Assembly (NCBI GenBank): GCA_938034615.1
Contig: CALHLW010000213.1
Location: 1-47,342 of the forward strand
Source: an uncultured Neomegalonema sp.
GTDB taxonomy: Bacteria > Pseudomonadota > Alphaproteobacteria > Rhodobacterales > Rhodobacteraceae
DNA: 47,342 nucleotides
Direction of reading: 5' to 3'
The notes under the pieces are model-generated. The model was not told where the DNA came from and did no database searches. It saw only the letters and a program-made list of their open reading frames with translations. A program made the position numbers and the translations under genes. Below, piece after piece: positions 32,655 through 40,816 of the stretch (the first letter of the stretch is position 1; every line of letters begins with the position of its first letter).

Positions 32655-32728
32655 CAATTGGAGGAGGATAGCCTATATTAGGACAGATAGTTAGGTCCAG
32701 TTGGAGTGTGCGGTGGGACCAGTTGGAA
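32655..32728. promoter_or_regulatory. MocR/TauR-like operator boxes and aminotransferase promoter
   Basis: GGTCCAGTTGGAG (32694-32706) and GGACCAGTTGGAA (32716-32728) are direct repeats exactly 22 bases apart, and CAATTGGAG at 32655-32663 lies 43 bases before the matching part of the first. TTAGGTCCAG (32691-32700) is the complement of CTGGACCTAA, the direct-repeat unit recalled for Rhodobacter TauR (CTGGACYTAA); TTAGGACAG (32678-32686) is a partial second copy. On the minus strand TAATAT (32680-32675) fits a -10 box for the aminotransferase, with the CTGGACCTAA unit overlapping the -35 position, as expected for an activator. Confidence 0.65.
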
Positions 32729-32730
32729 AA

Positions 32731-33130
32731 ATATTGTTGAGCTGCACAGCTGAACTGGCAATGGAAAGGTAGTTTTCATGCCTTTCCTTACTCCACGAAA
32801 ATGCCTGCATTTCAGAGCCGACAAAGCCCCCGCTGGAACTGCCTTCTTTGCATCTAATGTCCAGTTTAAGCGGGGCAGAGGCGTGTCGGGGAGAGTGGGG
32901 GGCGCGTTTAGGTGCGCCAACTCCCTCGCTTCGCTGAATCACCGTGCGGCAGAGGACGGTGTTGTCCTGTTTCAGGGACGGACTCCAGATGAACTGAGCG
33001 CCGGGGCGCCAGTCGATCTGGTCGTAGCCGCCTTTGGGGCGCGCAGGCTGTGCATTGACAGGGCGCGGTGGTTTCGGGACAAAGGTATGGGTCCAGTCGG
33101 GGCTTGGTGTGAGGCCAGTGGGGATCGACC
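32731..33130. promoter_or_regulatory. long leader region upstream of the MocR regulator gene
   Basis: This 400-base stretch has no convincing gene. It holds an imperfect palindrome TTGAGCTGCACAGCTGAA (32737-32754), another TauR-like half-site TAATGTCCAG (32855-32864), and a further GGGTCCAGT near 33090. The regulator gene therefore has an unusually long upstream region with scattered copies of its presumed target sequence, suggesting autoregulation. Short frames on both strands show no known motif. Confidence 0.45.
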
Positions 33131-34621
33131 GTGAAAGACGCGCTGTTTCATCTCGATCAGATCGAAGGCGTCGGGCTTCAGGCGCAGGTGCGGGAGATGT
33201 TGGTCTCGGTGATCCTCTCGCGACGGTTGCAGCCGGGGGAGGCGGTGCCGTCGTCGCGCGCCATGGCTGAACAACTGTCGGTTTCGCGGAATACGATTAC
33301 GCTGGCCTATCAGGCACTCGTTGCGGACGGCTATCTGGAGAGTCGCAATCGGAGCGGGTATTATGTCGGGCAAGATGCGCCCGTCACCGGACATGGCGCA
33401 CCGGAGCACCCCGCCGCGCCGCATTCGGACCCAGTGGTGACGACTTCGCGACCGGTGGTGGCGAACTGGCACCACCGTTTGCGGCACTCGTTCGCCGTGC
33501 TGGACCGGGTCGCCAAGCCGCTGAACTGGCGGGAGTATGCGTATCCATTCGTGTACGGACAGGCGGACCCGGCCCTGTTCAACCACTCCGACTGGCGCGA
33601 TTGTGCGCGGCAGGCGCTGGGGCTGCGGAATTTCGAGTCGATGGCGGGGGACAAGGGCGAGTCGGACGATCCCCTTCTGGTTGATTACATCCGCGCGCGC
33701 ACCCTGCCCCGCCGGGGCGTCATGGTGGGGAACGAGCAGGTTCTCGTGACGATGGGGGCGCAGAACGCTTTGTTTCTGCTGGCAGAACTGTTCTGTTCAC
33801 GGGGGGTGCGGGTGGCCATCGAAGACCCGTGCTATCCCGATATCCGCAATACGCTGCGACGGCTGGATGCGGAGGTGGTGCTGATCCCGGTGGATGATCG
33901 CGGTATGGTGGTGGACGACCGGCTGAACGATGTGGACGTGGTCTTCGTGACGCCCAGCCATCAGGCTCCGACTACCGCGACGATGCCACTGGAGCGACGG
34001 CGCGCGTTACTGGCTTCGGCGGAAAAGAACGATTTCATCATCATAGAAGACGATTACGACTTTGAGATGGGGTTTCTGCAAAGGCCTGCACCCGCTCTGA
34101 AATCCTTGGATAAGTCAGATCGCGTCATCTACGTGGGCAGTTTCTCGAAATCCCTCTTTCCCGGCCTGCGCCTCGGCTATGTCGTCGCTCCCGAAACGGT
34201 AATCGCGGAGGCGCGGGCGCTGCGGTTCCTGATGCTGCGGCATCCGCCGGGATATGCGCAGCGGACGGCAGCTTATTTCCTCGCGCTCGGGCACCACGAT
34301 GCGCTCATCAAGCGTCTGCGCAATGCCTTCGCCCAACGGCGTGAGGCGATGGAAGCGGCGCTCGGCTCCGCCGGTTTCGGGGAGGCCCGCGCACCGCAAT
34401 TTGGGGGGGCGAGTTTCTGGACGGAGGCCCCGGAAGGTGTCGATACCGCGCTGCTCGCAGATCGCCTGCGCGAGCGGGATGTCATCATCGAACCGGGTGC
34501 GCCGTTCTTTGCAGGCGGGCGATCATCGCGGCACATGCGACTGGGTTATTCTTCCATCAATAGCGAGAAGATAGCGACCGGCATTAACATCATCGCGCAG
34601 GAAATAGAGCGATTCAGTTAG
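33131..34621 (+). CDS. MocR-family (GntR-HTH plus aminotransferase domain) regulator, TauR-like
   Basis: A 496-residue MocR/PdxR-type regulator. Residues about 14-78 are a GntR winged helix (LQPGEAVPSSRAMAEQLSVSRNTITLAYQALVADGYL, partly quoted). Residues about 120-490 are a fold-type I aminotransferase-like domain with the PLP lysine in YVGSFSKSLFPGLRLGYV, EDPCYPD, and IIEDDYDFEM. Such proteins bind PLP or a PLP-amine adduct as the effector and act on direct-repeat operators near a divergent aminotransferase gene, the arrangement seen here. It starts with GTG at 33131 preceded by TGGGGAT. Likely role: sensing a taurine- or omega-amine-type compound and activating the gene at 31259-32590. Confidence 0.92.
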   Translation: MKDALFHLDQIEGVGLQAQVREMLVSVILSRRLQPGEAVPSSRAMAEQLSVSRNTITLAYQALVADGYLESRNRSGYYVGQDAPVTGHGAPEHPAAPHSDPVVTTSRPVVANWHHRLRHSFAVLDRVAKPLNWREYAYPFVYGQADPALFNHSDWRDCARQALGLRNFESMAGDKGESDDPLLVDYIRARTLPRRGVMVGNEQVLVTMGAQNALFLLAELFCSRGVRVAIEDPCYPDIRNTLRRLDAEVVLIPVDDRGMVVDDRLNDVDVVFVTPSHQAPTTATMPLERRRALLASAEKNDFIIIEDDYDFEMGFLQRPAPALKSLDKSDRVIYVGSFSKSLFPGLRLGYVVAPETVIAEARALRFLMLRHPPGYAQRTAAYFLALGHHDALIKRLRNAFAQRREAMEAALGSAGFGEARAPQFGGASFWTEAPEGVDTALLADRLRERDVIIEPGAPFFAGGRSSRHMRLGYSSINSEKIATGINIIAQEIERFS

Positions 34622-34694
34622 GTGCGCCTTTTTTTCGTCGTACTCTGTCTCAGGATGCAACACACTATCCGTCTTCATCTTAAGGAGTACCGTG

Positions 34695-35705
34695 ATGGCC
34701 GCGTTTCAGACCTTGAAATATTCCCATCGCATCGCATTGCTTGGCGGCGTCAGTCTTATCGCTCTGGCTGCCTGTTCGAGCAAAGCCGCCGATCCGGCGA
34801 AGACCTATGAACCCGCTGTACAAACTCCACCACCCGCCGTTGCGGAGGGCAGTGTTTCCCAAGAATATAAGCCTGTTGATGGCAATACCATCACCACGGC
34901 AGCAATCGGCGAAGAAGATGGGAGCAACTACCTGTCGCAGCCGGGGTCTGTGACGACGCTCGCCGTCGGCGAAGAGGACGGCTCCGGGCCGATCCCTGTC
35001 GAGCCGGATGGCGGCATCGGGGACGGCGCGGGATCGCCATCCTATGCAACGACGCTCGCAGTCGGCGAGGAAGACGGATCGGGACCAATACCCGTCGAGC
35101 CGGATAACGGCATCGGGGACGGCGCAGCACCACCGCCCTTCGCGACGACATTTGCCGTCGGTGAAGAAGACGGGCAATACGCCACGCCTGTCGATACCGG
35201 CATGGCGACAACACTGGCCATCGGCGAAGAGGATGGTTCCATGCCGATGCCCGTCGAACCTGATGGCAGCATCGGTGATGGCGCTGGGCCGATACCCGGT
35301 ACAGCAACCACGCTGGCGTTGGGCGAGGAAGACGGCGGTTACATTGCGCCAAATGATCCGGGAATCGTGACTACTCTCGCCATCGGCGAAGAGGACGGTT
35401 CGATGCCGATGCCGGTCGAACCTGATGGCGGAATCGGCGATGGCGCTGGGCCGATACCCGACGGCACCGCGACAACGCTGGCAGTCGGTGAGGAGGATGG
35501 CGGCTATACCGCACCAACCGATCCGGGAATCGTGACCACTCTCGCCATCGGCGAAGAGGACGGTTCGATGCCGATGCCCGTCGAACCTGATGGCGGAATT
35601 GGCGATGGCGCAGGGCCGATACCGGGTTTGGATGACAGCGGGGTAATGCCCTATCAACCTCCTGCAACCGACGTCACGACCCTTGCGGTCGGTGAAGAAG
35701 GTTAA
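34695..35705 (+). CDS. repeat-containing lipoprotein (TTLAxGEEDG repeats)
   Basis: A 336-residue predicted lipoprotein. The signal peptide ends in a lipobox LAAC with the lipidated Cys at about residue 27. Almost all of the mature chain is a tandem array of ten TT-x-A-x-GEE(D)G motifs, each followed by either a long spacer (PVEPDGGIGDGAG type) or a short one (APTDPGIV type), often alternating. The composition is very acidic and rich in Gly, Pro and Thr with no Cys after the lipobox, so it is probably extended or disordered and may bind cations. AAGGAG lies 7 bases before the ATG at 34695; GTG at 34692 is too close to it. No known family was recognised. Confidence 0.85.
   Translation: MAAFQTLKYSHRIALLGGVSLIALAACSSKAADPAKTYEPAVQTPPPAVAEGSVSQEYKPVDGNTITTAAIGEEDGSNYLSQPGSVTTLAVGEEDGSGPIPVEPDGGIGDGAGSPSYATTLAVGEEDGSGPIPVEPDNGIGDGAAPPPFATTFAVGEEDGQYATPVDTGMATTLAIGEEDGSMPMPVEPDGSIGDGAGPIPGTATTLALGEEDGGYIAPNDPGIVTTLAIGEEDGSMPMPVEPDGGIGDGAGPIPDGTATTLAVGEEDGGYTAPTDPGIVTTLAIGEEDGSMPMPVEPDGGIGDGAGPIPGLDDSGVMPYQPPATDVTTLAVGEEG
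34893..35702 (+). repeat. coding tandem repeats of the lipoprotein gene
   Basis: Ten related units beginning with ACNACN(C/G)T...GGCGAAGA(G/A)GA fill the gene. The most recent-looking pair, starting at 35370 and 35535, are 165 bases (55 codons) apart and nearly identical over about 90 bases. This indicates expansion by unequal recombination or slippage, so copy number may vary between strains. Confidence 0.85.
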
Positions 35706-36253
35706 GGCTTCTTCAAATACTTGATAGCGATCTCTGCCATCCGTTCCGAACCGAGAACGGGTGGCAGAAGCGTCAGGAACTCCCCTTCGGCGTCCAGCAG
35801 GTAGACGAAACTGCCATGGGCGTAGAGAGGGCCTTCGATATCTTCTCCGATCTGTTCGCTCTCGACGCGATACGCCTTGCGCGCCGATGCAAGGGCCTCC
35901 TCATCGCCGGTCAGGGCAAGAAGGCGGGGATGGATTCGCGGCGCAGCCTTGCGGAGCGATGTCGGCGTGTCGCGTACTGGATCAACAGTGACGAGGACGG
36001 GGCGAACCTCCATCCCCTGCTCATCGAGCAAGTCGACCGTTTCGGCCATGCGCGGCAACGCGACGGTGCAGATCGCCTGACACTCCGCATAGCCGAAGAA
36101 GACGAGCGACGGACTGCCGACGAGAGCAGCCTCGGTGCGCGTCTCTCCGAATTGATCAACCAGCGTGAAGGGGCCGCCCAGATCGAACGGCAGCGGCGTT
36201 TCCGCTTGCGCAGGCATCGCGGCGAGAGCCACTACGAGCGCGAGAGTGCGCAT
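35702..36253 (-). CDS. SCO1/SenC family copper chaperone
   Basis: A 183-residue exported thioredoxin-fold protein. A short Sec signal (cleavage near AQA, residue 17) is followed by FTLVDQFGETRTEAAL, the copper/redox motif Cys58-Gln-Ala-Ile-Cys62 in FGYAECQAICTVALP, the VTVDPVRDTP strand and the distal His146 in YAHGSFVYLLD. SCO proteins deliver copper to the CuA site of cytochrome oxidase or act as periplasmic thiol-disulfide reductases. It is the last gene of a three-gene leftward operon and its ATG overlaps the upstream stop (TGATG). An adjacent TTG at 36256 is less likely as start. The stop overlaps the end of the convergent repeat lipoprotein gene. Confidence 0.9.
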   Translation of the reverse strand: MRTLALVVALAAMPAQAETPLPFDLGGPFTLVDQFGETRTEAALVGSPSLVFFGYAECQAICTVALPRMAETVDLLDEQGMEVRPVLVTVDPVRDTPTSLRKAAPRIHPRLLALTGDEEALASARKAYRVESEQIGEDIEGPLYAHGSFVYLLDAEGEFLTLLPPVLGSERMAEIAIKYLKKP

Positions 36254-36831
36254 CAATACCAGTCCTTGATGAACGCCTTATCCTTCTCAAGCCCGAGGCC
36301 AAGGAAACCATCCTTCTCGATCTCCTCCACGATGCGCGGATCGCGGCGGAACCATGGGCCTTTGCCCTTCGCTTCGGGGAATTTCTTCGCCCATTCCTTC
36401 GTCCAACGATTGGCGCGACTCCATTCGCCATCAACCTCACGAATGCGCTGAATTTGATAGACTTTAGCAGTGCCTGCCGTGATTTCCTCACCACCGGTCA
36501 GAAGGCCATCGACCTCTACCATCTTGCCGCAATAGGGCTGTAAATCGGTCGCCGCGCCGGTAAAGAGCGGCTGGCCGTTCTTGGTGGGAAAGACGAGGGC
36601 TTCATCGGCCTCACGGATCAGGCCAAGCTGACGTCTGCCCTCGCCACAATTGTCCGGGCAATCACCGGTCAACTCGCAGAGGACATCGACGACCTTTGCG
36701 GTGAAACGGGCTTTTTCCTGCGCCGTGAGATTCCAGCTCTTGGCCTCGGAACCGTCGGCGAACGCGCCTTCTTCTGCATGAACCGGAAGCGCAGCAAAGC
36801 ATGCTATTGCGATGATTTTCCTGAACATCAT
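36253..36831 (-). CDS. exported protein of unknown function in the SCO operon
   Basis: A 192-residue protein with a clear Sec signal (MMFRKIIAIACFAALPVHA). The mature part has a cysteine cluster LCELTGDCPDNCGEG (about residues 51-65) and a further Cys in LQPYCGKMVEVDG, followed by VYQIQRIREVDGEW and a Trp/Lys-rich tail. The four cysteines could bind a metal or form disulfides. It overlaps the 158-residue periplasmic protein gene upstream and the SCO gene downstream by a few bases, so the three are co-translated and may share a copper or cytochrome-oxidase maturation role. GGAGGAAGG precedes the tandem ATGATG start. Family not recognised. Confidence 0.8.
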   Translation of the reverse strand: MMFRKIIAIACFAALPVHAEEGAFADGSEAKSWNLTAQEKARFTAKVVDVLCELTGDCPDNCGEGRRQLGLIREADEALVFPTKNGQPLFTGAATDLQPYCGKMVEVDGLLTGGEEITAGTAKVYQIQRIREVDGEWSRANRWTKEWAKKFPEAKGKGPWFRRDPRIVEEIEKDGFLGLGLEKDKAFIKDWY

Positions 36832-37304
36832 CCTTCCTCCAGAACTTTATCGACCACACTGTCAGGGATCACATTGCCGGGGATGACGCCGAAATCTTCA
36901 TGCGTTTCATTGGGGATGCCGTCATTCGAGACGACCTTGGAGACGACAAGATAATTGATGCCATCGCGTTCGTAATGCATCCCCTCAGCCTCGATGGTGT
37001 CGTTGGTCAGGGTCAGGAACGTCTCGCCACCATTGGATGCATCATCCTCGGGGAGCTTGAGGACCATGTAGACCTCTCCGTCTTCGCCGAGCAGGCCGAC
37101 CGGGATGCCCCCCGCCGCACACCACATGGCGCAGGTATGGTGGGCACTGCCGACCACCGCTTCGGGACCGCCCATCACACCGGAGAAGTAACACCAGGTA
37201 TCGATCAACTCCCCCTTGATCTCGATGCGCTTTCCTTCTGCGGCGTAGGCCGGTAGTGCAGCCATGGCCGCAAGGGCGATGGATGCGAGAATGGATCTGC
37301 TCAT
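36828..37304 (-). CDS. periplasmic protein with CYFSGV / HHTCAMWC motif
   Basis: A 158-residue exported protein: Sec signal MSRSILASIALAAMAALPAYA, then ELIDTWCYFSGVMGG, SAHHTCAMWCAAGGIPVGLL and VYMVLKLP. Three cysteines, two histidines and nearby Met and Trp form a plausible metal-binding centre (copper or heme), but none is proven. It is the first gene of the SCO operon, preceded by GAGGAG at 7 bases, and overlaps the second gene by 4 bases. I recall similar proteins in many bacteria as uncharacterised; context suggests periplasmic copper handling. Confidence 0.8.
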   Translation of the reverse strand: MSRSILASIALAAMAALPAYAAEGKRIEIKGELIDTWCYFSGVMGGPEAVVGSAHHTCAMWCAAGGIPVGLLGEDGEVYMVLKLPEDDASNGGETFLTLTNDTIEAEGMHYERDGINYLVVSKVVSNDGIPNETHEDFGVIPGNVIPDSVVDKVLEEG

Positions 37305-37394
37305 GGCGAAACTCCTCTTCTTTCGGCACCCACCGTCGCGCGGGTGGGGCGACTTGTCACATCACGATTTTGTACAGGGTTGTAGAGACGCGGG

Positions 37395-38570
37395 ATGAGC
37401 AGGGATTTCGATGTCATCGTGATCGGGGCGGGAGCCGCCGGAATGATGTGCGCCGCCTTTGCGGGGCAACGGGGACGGCGCGTCTTGTTGCTGGACCATG
37501 CGGACAAGGCGGGGAAGAAAATCCTGATCTCCGGGGGCGGGCGCTGCAACTTCACGAACCTATATTGCGAGCCGGATAACTTTCTTAGCCAGAACAAGCA
37601 TTTCTGCAAATCGGCTCTGGCGCGGTATACCCAATACGACTTCATCGAGATGGTCGATCGGCACGGGATCGCCTGGCACGAGAAGACGCTGGGACAGTTG
37701 TTCTGTGATGGATCGGCGCGGGAGATCGTGGCGATGCTGCTGGCGGAATGTAAGGTCGGCGGGGTGGATATGCGGCTCGGCTGCTCTGTCGCGGATATCT
37801 CGAAGGCGGACGGGTTTCGGGTGGAGACGGATAAGGGCGTCTTTACCGGGACATCGCTGGTGTTGGCGACGGGCAGCCTGTCGATCCCCAAGATGGGGGC
37901 CACGGGGTTCGCCCATCGCATTGCGAAGCGCTTCGGGCTGGGCCTGACGGATATCCGCCCTGCCCTCGTGCCGCTGACCTTCGGGGCGGAGGCGTTGGAG
38001 ATGATGCGGCCCCTGAGCGGAGTATCGCTGGAGTGTTCTGCCACCTGCGGAGATGCGGCATTTCGCGAGGGCATGTTACTGACCCATAGGGGATTATCCG
38101 GCCCGGCCATTTTGCAGGTGTCGTCCTATTGGCGCGAGGGAGAGGCGATCACGCTCGATATCGCGCCGGAACATGATGCGGCGGAACGGTTGGTAGCGGC
38201 CAAGCGGGAGCGGGGACGGTGCGAGCCGAAGACGGCGCTGGGGGAGATTTTGCCGGGGCGTCTTGCCGGAGCCTTTGCGGCGGAATTGCCCGCGAAACGC
38301 ATGGCCGACTTGCCGGACAAGGCGCTGAGGGAGCTTGGCGAGCGGCTGAATGGCTGGGTACTGCATCCGTCCGGGACGGAAGGGTATGCGAAGGCGGAGG
38401 TGACGCTGGGGGGAATCGATACGGATGGCCTGCATGCGAAGACGATGGAGGCCAAGACCGTGCCGGGGCTTTATGCAATCGGTGAAGCGGTGGATGTAAC
38501 GGGTTGGCTAGGCGGGTATAACTTCCAGTGGGCGTGGTCGAGCGGATGGGTAGCGGGGATGAACGCATGA
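37395..38570 (+). CDS. HI0933/BaiN-like FAD-dependent oxidoreductase
   Basis: A 391-residue flavoprotein of the HI0933/BaiN family. The FAD-binding start is VIVIGAGAAGMMCAAFAGQRG, then the family signature KKILISGGGRCNFTN (about 37-51), LATGSLSIPKMGATG (about 157) and the C-terminal YAIGEAVDVTGWLGGYNFQWA. Members are housekeeping flavoproteins of mostly unclear function; BaiN of gut clostridia reduces a steroid C=C bond, but that role need not apply here. The gene overlaps the YaiI gene by 4 bases. It begins a separate rightward unit upstream of which no strong promoter is obvious. Confidence 0.9.
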   Translation: MSRDFDVIVIGAGAAGMMCAAFAGQRGRRVLLLDHADKAGKKILISGGGRCNFTNLYCEPDNFLSQNKHFCKSALARYTQYDFIEMVDRHGIAWHEKTLGQLFCDGSAREIVAMLLAECKVGGVDMRLGCSVADISKADGFRVETDKGVFTGTSLVLATGSLSIPKMGATGFAHRIAKRFGLGLTDIRPALVPLTFGAEALEMMRPLSGVSLECSATCGDAAFREGMLLTHRGLSGPAILQVSSYWREGEAITLDIAPEHDAAERLVAAKRERGRCEPKTALGEILPGRLAGAFAAELPAKRMADLPDKALRELGERLNGWVLHPSGTEGYAKAEVTLGGIDTDGLHAKTMEAKTVPGLYAIGEAVDVTGWLGGYNFQWAWSSGWVAGMNA

Positions 38571-39028
38571 AACTCTATATCGATGCGGATGCCTGCCCGG
38601 TAAAGGCGGAGTGCCTGCGGGTGGCGGAGCGGCACGGGGCGGAGGTATTCGTCGTCTCTAATGGCGGCATCCGCCCGAACCCGCATCCACTGGTGCATAC
38701 CGTCGTGGTGCCGGACGGGCCGGATGTGGCCGATATGTGGATCGCTGACCGGATCGGGCCGGGGGATATCTGCGTGACGGGGGATATTCCGCTGGCGGCG
38801 AAATGTCTGGAGGCCGGGGGACGGGCGCTGCGCCATGACGGCGATATCTTCACGCTGGCCAATATCGGGAACCAGCTTGCGACCCGTGACCTGATGGCGG
38901 ATTTGCGCGCCGCGAACCCGCTCTCGCAGGGCGGCGGGGGCGGGAAACCGTTCAGCAACGCGGATCGCTCGCGGTTTCTGGACCGGCTGGAAACGACGAT
39001 GCGGGATGCGAAGAAGGAAGCGGGATAA
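38567..39028 (+). CDS. YaiI/YqxD family protein (UPF0178, DUF188)
   Basis: A 153-residue PIN-like-fold protein. The family signature KLYIDADACPVKAE opens the protein, followed by VSNGG, the acidic VTGDIPLAAKCLEAGG segment and the C-terminal GGGGKPFSNADRSRFLDRLE (partly quoted). A nuclease-like metal site of aspartates is apparent, but the biological role is unknown. The start at 38567 overlaps the stop of the BaiN-like gene (ATGA); a frame from 38528 would lie inside that gene. Confidence 0.92.
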   Translation: MKLYIDADACPVKAECLRVAERHGAEVFVVSNGGIRPNPHPLVHTVVVPDGPDVADMWIADRIGPGDICVTGDIPLAAKCLEAGGRALRHDGDIFTLANIGNQLATRDLMADLRAANPLSQGGGGGKPFSNADRSRFLDRLETTMRDAKKEAG

Positions 39029-39127
39029 ACACTTGGATTTGCAGCGACTTGCGCAAGCGGCGTGAGGCCCCGCCGCTGCGTGGGGCCATCAAGGTCCGGG
39101 GGGGCAGGACTTTTTCAAGTGTGGAAC
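39029..39127. other. structured convergent intergenic region
   Basis: This gap between the YaiI gene and the convergent dGTPase-like gene contains several inverted repeats: AGCGGCG (39056-39062) with CGCCGCT (39071-39077), GGTCC...GGAC followed by TTTTT at about 39094-39115 (terminator-like for the plus strand), and ACACTTG (39029-39035) with CAAGTGT (39116-39122) enclosing it all. It probably serves as a transcription end for the plus-strand unit; a small structured RNA is possible but unsupported. Confidence 0.35.
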
Positions 39128-40309
39128 TCAGCCGCGCGTATAGGGGTCTGTCAGGCGGCGATGTTCGTCGAGGGCGAAGCGGTCGGTCATGCCTGCGATG
39201 TAGTCGGCGACGAGACGCGCCCTGCCGGAATGGTCGAGAGTGGCCGCTTCCGCTCCCCAATCCTGAGGCAGGAGGTTCGGCTCACTGAGGAGCAGCGGGA
39301 ACATCTCCGCAATGACGGTTCTGGCTTTGACCGTCATACGATTGACTCGGAAATGGCGGTACATGCGGGCGAAGAGGAAGGCACGGATGCCGTTGATGCC
39401 TGCCGTCATAGTGTCGGAGAATCCGGCGAGAGGCGAGGAATGATGGCGAACCGCTTCCGCGCTGTTGGGGGCGGCGCGTTCGATACGCGCGATGGTTTCC
39501 GTCATCAGGTCTTCGACCATCTGAGAGAAAAGGCGACGAAGGGCTTCGTGCTTGCGTCGTCCGCGCGCAAGACCCGGATGCGCAGCATCGACTTGCGCGA
39601 CAAGCGGGCCGATCAAGGGCAAGTCGCGCAGCTCGTCGAGGGTAAAGAAATCGGCCTGTAGCCCGTCGTCAAGGTCATGGACGTTATAGGCGATATCATC
39701 GGCCAACGCGGCGATCTGCGCCTCCAGACTGGCATGGGTATGGAGTTCGAGATCGGTTTCACCCGCCACCTCGCGAATGGCGAAAGGCAGGTCTTGGAGG
39801 TTCGTTCCAGGGACGACGAGCGGACCGTTGTGCTTGACCAGTCCCTCCAATGTTTCCCATGTCAGGTTCAGGCCGTCGAATCCCGCATAGCGGCGCTCCA
39901 ACCGGGTAACGACACGCAAAGCCTGCGCATTGTGATCGAAGCCGTCGAAAGCTTGCATTGCTTCATCGAGCGCGTCCTCTCCCGCATGGCCGAAGGGCGT
40001 ATGGCCAAGATCATGGGCGAGCGCTACCGCTTCAGCGAGGTCTTCGTTCAGCCGCAGCGAGCGAGCAGCGGAGCGGGCGATCTGTGCCACTTCCAACGAA
40101 TGAGTAAGGCGCGTGCGGTAGTAGTCGCCCTCATGGGCGACGAAAACCTGCGTCTTGTGCATCAGCTTGCGGAAGGCGGCGGAATGGAGAATCCGGTCAC
40201 GGTCACGCTGATGCGGCGAGCGGTGAGCGCTCTCTTCTTCCGGTATTTCCCGCCCGCGACTACAGGTCGGGCAGACGGCATAGGGATGCAGACGGTCGGT
40301 CTCGATCAT
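39128..40309 (-). CDS. dgt: dGTPase-like HD-domain triphosphohydrolase
   Basis: A 393-residue HD-domain phosphohydrolase of the alphaproteobacterial dGTPase-like type. Features: SAHRSPHQRDRDRILHSAAFRKL (partly quoted) as the nucleotide-binding start, THSLEVAQIARSAAR with the first His, ALAHDLGHTPFGHAGE with the HD pair (about residue 100), and DDIAYNVHDLDD with the last ligand Asp. The family splits dNTPs to the nucleoside and triphosphate, limiting dNTP pools. It is divergent from erpA across 70 bases, a gene neighbourhood familiar in Rhodobacterales. AAGGAC precedes the ATG. Confidence 0.92.
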   Translation of the reverse strand: MIETDRLHPYAVCPTCSRGREIPEEESAHRSPHQRDRDRILHSAAFRKLMHKTQVFVAHEGDYYRTRLTHSLEVAQIARSAARSLRLNEDLAEAVALAHDLGHTPFGHAGEDALDEAMQAFDGFDHNAQALRVVTRLERRYAGFDGLNLTWETLEGLVKHNGPLVVPGTNLQDLPFAIREVAGETDLELHTHASLEAQIAALADDIAYNVHDLDDGLQADFFTLDELRDLPLIGPLVAQVDAAHPGLARGRRKHEALRRLFSQMVEDLMTETIARIERAAPNSAEAVRHHSSPLAGFSDTMTAGINGIRAFLFARMYRHFRVNRMTVKARTVIAEMFPLLLSEPNLLPQDWGAEAATLDHSGRARLVADYIAGMTDRFALDEHRRLTDPYTRG

Positions 40310-40379
40310 GTCAGTCCTTGCGCTTCGGCCATGACTTCATAGATCATAGGGTGTGGCAGATTTTGCGCGGGAGCGAAAC

Positions 40380-40727
40380 ATGGACGGTGCAGCAACGATT
40401 TCGGGCGGGATCGGCGTGAGTGACGCCGCTTTCGCAAGGCTCGCGACGATCCTAGATGGCGATGCGACCAGCAAGCTGCTGCGCGTCGCGGTACTGGGGG
40501 GCGGGTGCTCTGGCTTTCAGTATACGTTCGATCTGGACGAGACAATCGCAGAGGACGATATTGTGATCGAGAAGGATGGCGTGCGCGTGGCGGTGGATGC
40601 CGTATCACAGCCCTTCCTCGACGGAGCGGTCATCGATTTCAAGGACGAATTGATCGGCGCGCATTTCGCCGTGGCGAACCCGAATGCGACGAGTTCCTGC
40701 GGGTGTGGAACCAGCTTTTCAATATAA
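40380..40727 (+). CDS. erpA: A-type iron-sulfur carrier ErpA/IscA
   Basis: A 115-residue A-type carrier that passes 4Fe-4S or 2Fe-2S clusters to apoproteins. The three cluster cysteines are in LGGGCSGFQYTF and SSCGCGTSF near the C-terminus. A GTG at 40353 would add nine residues, but GGGAG lies 6 bases before the ATG at 40380. Possible clients in this window are IspG and the LeuC-like hydratase, both 4Fe-4S enzymes. ErpA versus IscA cannot be separated with certainty from motifs alone. Confidence 0.88.
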   Translation: MDGAATISGGIGVSDAAFARLATILDGDATSKLLRVAVLGGGCSGFQYTFDLDETIAEDDIVIEKDGVRVAVDAVSQPFLDGAVIDFKDELIGAHFAVANPNATSSCGCGTSFSI

Positions 40728-40816
40728 TTTGCCAGCATACAGCCTATTACGCTAAAGCACATTGCTCATGATCGTCATGCACGGTAAGCGCGTTCTGGTT
40801 TTGTATGGAAAAGGTA

